DNA of 64,000 nt from Spirodela intermedia (taxonomy: Eukaryota > Streptophyta > Magnoliopsida > Alismatales > Araceae), in NCBI GenBank assembly GCA_902729315.2, contig LR746279.1, forward strand, positions 3,442,001 through 3,506,000, in the 5' to 3' direction. This document shows positions 55,882-64,000 of this stretch, one piece after another. The notes under the pieces are model-generated. The model had not been told where the DNA came from, did no database searches, and saw nothing but the letters and a program-made list of their open reading frames with translations. Position 1 is the stretch's first letter; the number at the start of each line of letters is the position of its first letter. The position numbers and the translations under genes are program-made.

Positions 55882-56529
55882 TGTCAATGGATCACTTTAC
55901 ACATCTGGTATCATGACGGTCACCAGCCATAGGATCCAACTAATCTGATGACGTGGCTTGCTGAATATGCTAGATCACACTGCACTCTAGATGGTTGCGT
56001 TGAATGGACAAAAATAATTTGTCCCACATCTAAAATATTTTGGTGCATAAGTCGAATATAAATCAAAGTTACACCCTCTTAGTAAAGATCCCTTGTCCCA
56101 AAATAAAATAATACCCAAAATCATCTTGGAAAAAGGCAAAAAGGTGGTCTGCCTTTGTGCGTGCATGTGTGTATGGACGCTCCTTGCCCCATGACCAGTT
56201 GGCCACTAGGATGTGGAAAAGGAGTGACGCACACATGCACAGAGCGAGTTCTTTGCCACTCAAGCCTAGGTCATGGCTCCCCCAATCTAGGTTTACCCTC
56301 TTCACTGCAGTAGCACCCCTCCAAGTTAGTTGACGAGTGCTAGCTTGCTAGAAAATAGAACATTTTTTTTATATTTTATTATTTAATATTTTTAAATAAT
56401 CTAAAATTATGCTAAGTATTTTAACTTCAAACTTCAAAAATTAACAATAAATCCTATATTTATTCTACAAGTTAACATGATAAAATTAAATAAAAAAACT
56501 AATTAAAACACAAAAATCTAGCTTTAACA
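55882..56529 (-). repeat. 3' LTR of a nested gag-protease element
   Basis: Plus-strand ends TGTCAATGG and TTTAACA, 648 bp, inserted in the RT of the Athila-like element with taaac (55877-55881) as left target copy. A polypurine tract abuts its right side. The sequence at 63925-64000 matches its beginning, giving the partner 5' LTR. Its GC-rich part (56150-56330) also resembles the 1.7-kb LTR family ('ctccttgccccatgacc', 'gtggaa.aggagtg'), with a GTCCCACATCT box at 56015. Confidence 0.75.
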
Positions 56530-56566
56530 AATACCTCCAACTTTGAATTTTGCTAGTCCCTAACAA
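56530..56566 (-). other. Third polypurine tract with hairpin
   Basis: The minus strand reads TTGTTAGGGACTAGCAA then AAAGTTGGAGGTATT before the LTR. Confidence 0.6.
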
Positions 56567-57779
56567 TAAGCAAAAGACTTACAAAGTTAAAATTATTTAT
56601 TAATTATTTTACGTGAATCATTTATTTTCTCATTTTTCCACTAGAGATGGCATTCAAATAAATATTCAGATATTCATATGATTTGAAATAGTTTTCTACA
56701 AGATCAAAATTAAAAAATATTTTCATATCTAAATGAACTATTTTAAAAAATATTCATCTTAACTTTCATTCTCTTCAATGCATGAAATTCAATATCTTTC
56801 ATTTTGGGAAATCACTAATTAAATGATCAAAAGTTTACTCAAGTTTTCAAATCATCTTTAGCCTTCTCTTCTAGATTCATGCACCCAAGTAGTGTATTCC
56901 ATTTGTCTTTTATTATTATTATTATTATTATAAACATCATAGGCAGGTAACTTTCCTCAAATAGCTTCTTTTTCATGTCTAAATCTCACATGTGGAAAGC
57001 CTCCACAAGACAAGTGAGAAATCCCCATAGAAGCATTTGCAGTCAAATTTTTTTTAAAATCTTGTCTTAGTTTCACATATAGAAAAGTCTCTATGGGACA
57101 AGTAAGAAATCCTCATATATATTTTTTTGTGAGTTAGATCTTACACTCTACCATATGATGATTTGTTTTTCTATATATATGTAAAACGAATAGTCAACTA
57201 CTAAAGATTCCTCATACTAAGAATTCTAGCTTCCAATAATTTTTATACAATTTCAACCTCATCACATCCATTTTCATGATTCCTACTAATTCAAAATGTA
57301 AATTCATAACCTATGAATCATGATCATCAAGATATATTCTGAAAATATTTCATCCTTCAATGTCTTACATTTTTTTTTCTATCACATGAAGTCACTAAAT
57401 CTAACACACTTTAACCTTCATACTTAAATGAATTTACCATCTTATAGGAAAATGTAGAAATCTATGAATTCATCAATACTAGTTTTAATGTTTCCTTCTA
57501 TGCTAATTATGCATGAAATAAATCTAACTGAATTTTCTTTGCTCTCCCCAATTAAAATCAGAATTGTCCTTAATGACATGAAATATATTATCAAATTAAA
57601 CTACGAAGCAAAAGCTATATATTCATAAATCAGCAAGTCTAACATGATAAAACAGAAATGTATGAGGTAAGACTAAAATGAAATAAGGAGCAACGAAATT
57701 CTAAATTTACTAACTACAAATCACAAATTAAATTCTGCAAAAAGAAAATTATTGGGTTGCCTCCTAATTAGCATTAAGT
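56567..57779 (-). other. AT-rich 3' internal region of the nested element
   Basis: No coding domain. It contains an (ATT)n microsatellite (56911-56931) and, at 57730-57790, the 'gggttgcctcctaa' block commonly found downstream of the coding region of Athila/Tat-type elements. Confidence 0.5.
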
Positions 57780-58084
57780 TTATTATCTTTAGCCAGACAC
57801 AAGTCTATAATGATTCCATGAATGTTGTGTCATCATCTAATGTATCTTTCCTATAATATTTTTGACCTAATGCATGTGCATAGAATGAAAAAATTAACTG
57901 ATCAACTTGCTGAACATAATTCAATTCCTCTATGCAAGAATAAATTACCTTAATGTCTTCATAATTATCCTTTTTAAAAAAATTAAAATTTAAAAATATG
58001 TAAAGAGATATTTGACCTTCATGTTTCATATTTATAATCCTATTTTCACAATCAATATTTTCTTTGGGTGTGACAAGAAATGGG
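57780..58084 (-). pseudogene. Gag-protease C-terminal part of the nested element
   Basis: Minus-strand frame PFLVTPKENIDCENR, then MKHEGQISLYIF and IEELNYVQQ. It continues the retropepsin ending ILGH from the other side of the solo LTR at 58089. No RT follows before the polypurine tract, so this element appears to encode only gag and protease. Confidence 0.7.
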
Positions 58085-58088
58085 TGTC

Positions 58089-59224
58089 TGATAACTAATG
58101 AAAATTATTTCATATCTTGAGACTTAATTCTCATTTATTTTATTTTTTAAAAAAAATATTATTGTGTTAAATTTTTATGATTAGTTGAAATATATTTTAT
58201 GCATTTTTTTCGAAAATTTTAGGCATTAAAATAAATATAATTAGAGGCCATCATTATTATATATGATCACACTCGCATAAATTTATTAAATGTATCTTGT
58301 TATTCTTTTCAGATCTAATAGTAGTGGTGATAGTAGTGGTCTAATCTGACGCACTGCATGAAGCCACGTCACTGCTGCCGTCATACCAAAAAGTAGCTCC
58401 ATGATCCAATGACGACCCCCAGCAAATCCGACGCACTGCATGAAGCCACTTCATCACCACCGTCATACCAAAAATTAGCTCCAGGATCCAACGGCGACTG
58501 CTATCAGATCGGACAATCCAACAGACGCCACGTCACAGCCACCAATGCATCAAAGTAGTGCCAATCCAACGGTGGTGATCCACACATCCGACGCACACGG
58601 ACGAAAAGGAGAAAGAGGAGAGAGAAAGAGAGTTTTTTCGGAGTTATTCTTGGGTTGTTCTTGAGAAAAAACGGCGTTCTTCCTTCTCATGTGAAAATAA
58701 AAATCTAAAGAGTGCATTGTTGATTTTGATTGTTCTCGTCTATCCTTTTCACCTTAAATCCATTCTGTTGAACTGGATGCAAGACTGAGAAGTGCTACCC
58801 AGAGGTCGACATCAAACCATGCATTCTAAGGGTTGTAAGTTTGATTTTTAATAGAGTTTTCATCAAGCCATGCATTTCTTTACTTATTTCTCTTCTATTT
58901 TATCATTCCAAAGTATATTTAGTTTACTGATTTTAACTTATTTAATTTTCAAATTTCCTATTTACATTTATTTGCCATTTTATTTCCTTTATTGCTTTGA
59001 ATATAAATTTAAATTTTCCAATCAATTTCGTAAAGGGGTGCTACATTTTATTTCCTTTATTGCTTTAAATTAGAGAATAAAAAGATTTTTAAAAGCCTTC
59101 CTTGAGGAGATGACCTAGCTCACGACTATACCCATTTAAAATTATTATTATTATTTTTGGTGAATCTAGTTCTATAAATTATTAAAATTGATTGTGATTC
59201 TCATAATGACTTAGAACTACATCA
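58089..59224 (+). mobile_element. Solo LTR inside the protease frame
   Basis: TGATAACTAATG to ACTACATCA, 1136 bp, flanked by gtgtc (58084-58088) and atgtc (59225-59229). Removing it with one target copy joins ILGH to PFLVTP in frame, reproducing the retropepsin 'LGRPFLAT' motif, which confirms the boundaries. It carries an 82-bp tandem repeat and a 'cttgaggagatgacctagc' block typical of U5 in plus orientation. Confidence 0.88.
58348..58511. repeat. 82-bp tandem repeat in the solo LTR
   Basis: Two units starting GACGCACTGCATGAAGCCAC at 58348 and 58430, with a more decayed third around 58512-58570. Confidence 0.8.
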
Positions 59225-59228
59225 ATGT

Positions 59229-60660
59229 CCTAATATGATTGGTGCATGAGTAAGATCATCTAAAATAGGAATATCTAAAATAAAAAAAATCATTGAAAAT
59301 CTACATCCTTTAACATTGATGATGGCATCTTCTATGAGACCCCTAGGTGTTTTAATGAATTTATCAACTAGCTGAAGTTCCACTAAAGTTGGTTTTAGTT
59401 CTCCTACTTTTAAATTTTAAAAAATAGCTAAAGGTAATAAATTAACACTTACACTCAAATCTAAGAGGACATTTCTAAATGTAGTTTCACCTACTTTATA
59501 TGAGATGAGAGGTGCTCCTAGATCCTTACATTTCTTAGGCAAAGAATGAGAAATAATGACACTAGCCTATTCGGATAAAGATATGTTCTAAGGTGACTTA
59601 CAAAGTGTGCATAATTCTTTTAAAATTTTTGTATATGCAGGAATATGTTTGATTGCATCTATCAAAGGAATAGAGGTCTGAACTTATTTAAATATTTTCA
59701 TAAGTTCTTCATTAGGTTCAACTCTTTTCCTAATTTTTGGTTCTAATATATTGGAAAACAAGATTGTTTTTTTAAGTTCATTTACTTGTGATAAAATGAG
59801 AATGGGTGGTACTTCTGAATTTTCTTCTTTTGATTCTTATTTTTTCTTTCTCCAAATTCTCATCATCAGAAAATAAACTATTATGATCATTATCATCATC
59901 ATTCAACAGTTCATCATCATAAACTTATTTTTCTAAAAAATCTGGTGCATATAGATCTTTTAGTTGCTTTCCCCTCCTCTAAGTAGTCACCACTTTTACA
60001 TTTTTAAAACCTTGAGATGTAAATGGTTCATGGCTACTAGAAGGTTGACTAGGAAGTTGACCCATTTTACATTTTGAATGAGCCAAGGCTAGTTTTCTTA
60101 TTTCTTTTTCTAACCTAAGATTTGTTTATTGATTTTTTTGCTTAATTTACTCCATTGTCTACATCATAGATGTATTTGTTTCATGAAATTTCTGCATCAT
60201 TTGTCCCATAAATTGTTGCATTGAATTTGAATTTATATTTGATTGGAACTAAGATATTGTGGGCTGAAATTAGAGACTAAACTTGAAAAAGAAGGGGTAA
60301 AATTGTGGGCTGGTGGCTAATGAGTACCTTGTTGGAAATTATAAGTATTTTACTGAAATGAGGACTTAGTATTATATTGTGGTTGATAAGGAGGTGTAAA
60401 TGTATGATTAGGTCTAGGAAATGATGGAGAATTTATGGCATGACTTTGAGAATTTGAATATTCTGATTTTTCGAAGGGAAATTTTATTGATTCATAGGAT
60501 CATGAAGTGTATTTGCATGCTCTTGATTTAAATTAGGACACTGAGATTCATAACGATCAATTCTACCACATGATGAACATCTAGAATATAAATGTTGTGC
60601 AGATTGTGTAGGTTCTTTTTTATGCATCAAATGATCATTAAACATTTAATTTTTGATGAA
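59229..60660 (-). pseudogene. Athila-type gag and protease (multiple stops)
   Basis: Minus-strand fragments: a knuckle CSSCGRIDRYESQC near 60536-60580, which is CX2CX4HX4C with His replaced by Arg; repetitive gag-like sequence with stops; then KCKDLGAPLISYKVG, FRNVLLDLSVSVNLLPLAIF (active-site D-L-S), LVDKFIKTPRGLIEDAII and ILDIPILD..APIILGH. This is the Athila-type retropepsin with its usual order. The DLG/DSG active site reads DLS. Confidence 0.8.
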
Positions 60661-60954
60661 CCTCACTAACTTCATTTCTAATGTCTAATTAGTGTGCACT
60701 TGTCATTGTATTTAAATGAACACTATCTAATAATTACTTATAACTAAGACTTAATAAAATATTAGTATAGAAGTAAGTCTTAAGTCAAACATAGGGAGGT
60801 TGATTAATTTGTCGTGAGAACTAATTTAATTTATATATAAAGTGATTTGAATATTTTATTAATATTTAATGAAAATAAGAAAATAGAAGGGTGAGGTGAG
60901 AAGAATAAAAGAAGGGAAGTGGAGAAAAGGAAGAAGGAATAGAGAGAAAGAAGA
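60661..60954. other. Upstream internal sequence of the nested element
   Basis: AT-rich, no ORF. It leads into the GA-rich repeats. Confidence 0.4.
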
Positions 60955-62930
60955 GAGAACTCTTATGAGAGAAAGAAGGGATGAGATCTCTCACGAAAGA
61001 GAGAGAAAGAGAGAGGAGGAGAAAAAGCTCTCATAAGAGAGAAGGGATGAGATCTCTCGCAAAAGGGAGAGAAAGAGAGGAGGAGAGGAAGTGATAAGTC
61101 TTCATTATCATGAGTTAATAATTAGTAAATAATATAGTTTTAGCCATAACTTATGATAAATAGACTTATATTTGTGTTAAAAAATGATTTGTGGTTTTCA
61201 GTTGATTAACGTGAATTTTTGGATAATTATGTGATTTTATACAATTTTTACAGTCTTACTTTTGAGATAAATGAAGAACAAGAAATAAAAATAAAAATAT
61301 TACAAAAATGGAGGGACCCGCCGGCCAGCCATACCCACAAGCGAGTCGGAAGCACAGTCCGAGAGTAGTCGCGAGTAGGGGCTCAAGCGGCTTGGCTTGG
61401 GGACCGATTGGGCACGTGTACGCCACTCCCCTTCCACGTCACCAGTGGCCAGCCAGCCGTGGGCAAGGAATGGTCGTACATGCGAGAGAAGGAACTTTGC
61501 TTACAAAGCTAACATTACTATATATTCGTCCGAAAAATCGGCGATGTGGGACTAAACCCACGTCACACCTTCCTCAGAAGAGGCGAGGGGTGACCGGCGC
61601 GGGTTTAAATCCTCCCAGAGTTAAAAATTCATATATTTTTATCTGATTATCGCAACTTTCTTGCAAATCACCGATGAAGGATTAAGCAACGAGAATCGCT
61701 AGATCATCGGCGAAAATCTCGTCAATGCGATTCGCGGAGCATTGTTACTAAAATTGCTGAACAAATCGCGATAAAAGGATCACGAATCCATTGAGTAAAT
61801 CATCTCCGATTGATCGATGAACAAGCCGTCGTTAGGAAGAGGACGATCTGCTGGGAGACTAGTCGCCACCTCCTGAGAGCGTACCAGATGCGATGAAGAG
61901 CCTCCTCTTGCTGCGCGGACCTGAGGATGAAGCTCCCTGACACGCGCCCCACCTCCATCCAGCTCCTCTCCGTTGGGTGACAACTGCCGGAGAGCCGCAA
62001 AGTAGCCATTTTTCCGCTCCGCAGAGTGACAGCCGCTGGAGACGATTCGACGACCCACTTCATTGATCTCTAGACTTCGCAAGAAGATCTAGAGATTGCC
62101 CACGTCATCTTTATCCAAAGAGAGCCTTTGAGGCCGTGGACACTACACGACGATCCTCCCGAACGCTTAGGATTCTAGTGCATTGACGACGCATCGCCGT
62201 TGCGACGCCGGAACTCTGTTTTACTACTTTCAATTTACTTTACGCTTCATTTAGTGATAATTTTTGTGTTTTTAATTTACCAAAATATACTATGTTCTAT
62301 TACAATTCTTCCGACTTTTACAGATCTTAATTTGATCAATTAAATCGTTTGTAATTGCTTACGTAAGAATCGTTGGGCGGAACTCTATTTCCGTCCTATT
62401 CGCACTCACCTGGCGCTGACGTCATCCTGACGTCCGCGCCCTTATTTCCCTTTTTTGTGAATTTTAAATATATTTCCTTTTTATTTCCTAGTATAAAATT
62501 CATAGAAAATCGTATTCATTGTGAAAAATTCTGAATAATTACTAGATATTATATTACATCCCTACAATTGACCTGGAAAATTATTGCTATTTTTGGAATT
62601 TTTATTGAAGTATAATTGATATATTTATTTAGAAATACTTCTAAATATCTGAAAATTTGTATTTTCTAGTTTTATAAATTTTATATTTACGTGATTTAAT
62701 ATACAACGACTGAGTCACGTCAGGAAGCTCTCATGAGAGAGAAAAGGGATGAGATCTCTTGCAAAAGGGAGAAAAAGAGAAGGAGATCGATCGAGAGAGA
62801 GGGAGAGAAAGGGGGAGAGAAAGGGAGAGATCTCACAAGAAACATAGAGAGGAGAGAGGTCTCACAAGAGAGGGAGAGAGAAATAAGACGAAAAATAAAA
62901 AAAGATAGAAATAAAGTCAACTCATTTTCT
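60955..62930. repeat. GA-rich ~65-bp minisatellite interrupted by a solo LTR
   Basis: Units containing CTCTCATRAGAGAGAA, GGGATGAGATCTCTC and RAAAGGGAGAGAAAGAGAG occur at about 60960, 61028 and, beyond the LTR, 62727. The flanks (to 62930) are nearly pure purine on the plus strand. Each unit includes short inverted repeats (CTCTCATGAGAG, GAGATCTC). Confidence 0.8.
61092..62722 (-). mobile_element. Solo LTR, 1.7-kb Ty3/gypsy family, minus strand (GGAAG duplication)
   Basis: On the plus strand it begins TGATAAGTC and ends GTCACGTCA, 1631 bp, flanked by GGAAG at 61087-61091 and 62723-62727. It is the exact reverse complement of the family at 22872 and 52667, inserted in the GA-rich minisatellite. 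Open frames inside (61308-61646 and 61780-62082) mirror those of the other copies and are not genes. Confidence 0.93.
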
Positions 62931-63924
62931 CGAATGGATGTGCACTCGAGGATTCAGATACATGATATGAGGTCAGCTGTGAATGACTCCAACTTATTTT
63001 AATTATTGAATGCTCATTAATTAGCCTTTAATCTCAGTAATTTCACATTCAAAAGTAAAAAAAATACTTGTTATTCACGGAACATCAGGAACATGAATAT
63101 GTCAAGATTCAACTATAAAAATCAATAAAAAATACGTTGGAAATGATCTTAGCTTAATCTCATATGAGTTTTGGAGGATTCAAAAGAAGAATGAAAATCA
63201 TTCATCAAGTTTCAAATTAGTTCTACTCATTTCAATCGAAATGTGCATGAAATAGAAAAAACTTTCCATAAAATATAAATAAATGACAAAAGTAGGTAAG
63301 TAAATACTTAAAATAGAAAATAAATAATTTCTCAAGTTTAGTCTACCTCTTAGGCAACTAGAGACACTAGTGTGGCAGCTTGGTTTTATCTAGTCGTGCC
63401 ACACCATGTCAGAAGTCATAAAAGTATCGTCCAGAAGTGCTACATTACTTACTAGAGAGATCTGCTAGAAGAGGGGTCAACCACATTGTCACCATCATTT
63501 GGGTGGAAAAGGGAAGAGCTGACCATTCATTGGAGGCCTTGAGTGTAGTCAAGGGAGGAAGGAAGAAGCGTGTCGATTGTTAGAGCTGTCACTCATGCAA
63601 AATGAGGGAAAAACGAATTGTGTATTCATGACTGATGTTGGGATTTTAAAGATAATTAATAACATCTATTTTACTAGATAATAATTAATTATTATCTTTA
63701 TATCCCTAAAGGTGATACATGTGAAGACTTAAGTTCTTGGTATTTTGGTACTTCGATAGCCACTAGATCACATGAGCTTGGTACATGGTGCACTAAGCGA
63801 TGTAGGATCAACCCGCCATGAATCCTATCAATTGAGAACTTAAGTTCTAGTACTGTGGTGCTTCCATAATCGTCGTATCATCCTTTAAGGCCACGTATAT
63901 GCTGAGCAGCGTCGGATTCACGAA
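62931..63924 (-). other. 5' internal region of the nested element
   Basis: Mixed AT-rich and neutral sequence with no domain. A repeated 'gaacttaagttc'-like block occurs at about 63725 and 63835 with 'ggt.cttc.ata' after it, a local duplication of about 110 bp. The sequence just inside 63924 (minus, TTCGTGAATCCGACGC) is the place for a primer site but I cannot assign its tRNA. Confidence 0.4.
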
Positions 63925-64000
63925 CCATCAATAAATCGCTTTACGCATTTAGTATCATTATAGTTAGCTAGCCATAGGATCAGGCTAATTGGATGATGTG
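63925..64000 (-). repeat. Start of the partner 5' LTR (runs off the window)
   Basis: It matches 55883-55965 ('atcaat..atc.ctttac.cat', 'gccataggatc', 'gatgatgtg' against 'gatgacgtg') and so should be the other LTR of the nested gag-protease element, giving it a length of at least 8 kb including its own insertions. Confidence 0.7.

Noticed and set aside
60955-62930. CRISPR-like repeat array
   Set aside because: Units are contiguous purine-rich minisatellite repeats without unique spacers, in a plant nuclear context.

Overview
The window is plant nuclear DNA from a flowering plant. A monocot is possible because the GC-rich Ty1/copia polyprotein resembles grass-type copies, but this is a weak inference. 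I see no conventional multi-exon housekeeping gene. The evidence for a plant is the Ty1/copia elements primed by initiator-Met tRNA, the Athila-like Ty3/gypsy pol, several solo LTRs with 5-bp target duplications, and a 5S-rRNA-derived segment.

Left half (1-42.4 kb, with a remnant near 46.5 kb): a tandem, same-orientation array of a module about 6-7 kb long, present as two long copies (1.16-5.9 and 5.9-13.9 kb), a third long copy split by a retrotransposon (29.3-40.5 kb) and several partial copies. The module has no long ORF. It carries several unrelated small ORFs that begin with a signal-peptide-like hydrophobic stretch. The best is a 74-83 aa secreted-peptide precursor ending in Cys-Cys-Pro, intact in all three copies, with a nearly invariant signal sequence, a hypervariable middle, and a TATA box 72 bp upstream of the ATG in two copies. 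The other small ORFs are mostly decayed. I do not recognise the families. This peptide-bearing array is the most likely undescribed system in the window.

Inserted into the array: an LTR-like segment (160-1163), a solo LTR (8300-9822), a group II intron-type reverse transcriptase fragment (about 13.94-14.11 kb, minus), a broken Ty3/gypsy element (16.1-20.0 kb), a solo LTR (22872-24634), and a Ty1/copia element with both LTRs (30406-35302) whose target site can be recognised in the uninterrupted module copies.

Right half (42.4-64 kb): nested retrotransposons, nearly all on the minus strand. A truncated Ty1/copia (42.4-46.5 kb) is followed by a 5S-derived segment, an Athila-like 3' LTR with polypurine tract, and a second Athila-like element with INT, RNase H and RT (51.5-55.88 kb). 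A gag-protease element without visible pol lies inside that RT (55882 to beyond the window). Further solo LTRs at 49422-50609, 52667-54270, 58089-59224 and 61092-62722 each have matching or near-matching 5-bp flanks. At two of them, removing the LTR rejoins a recognisable pol or protease reading frame.
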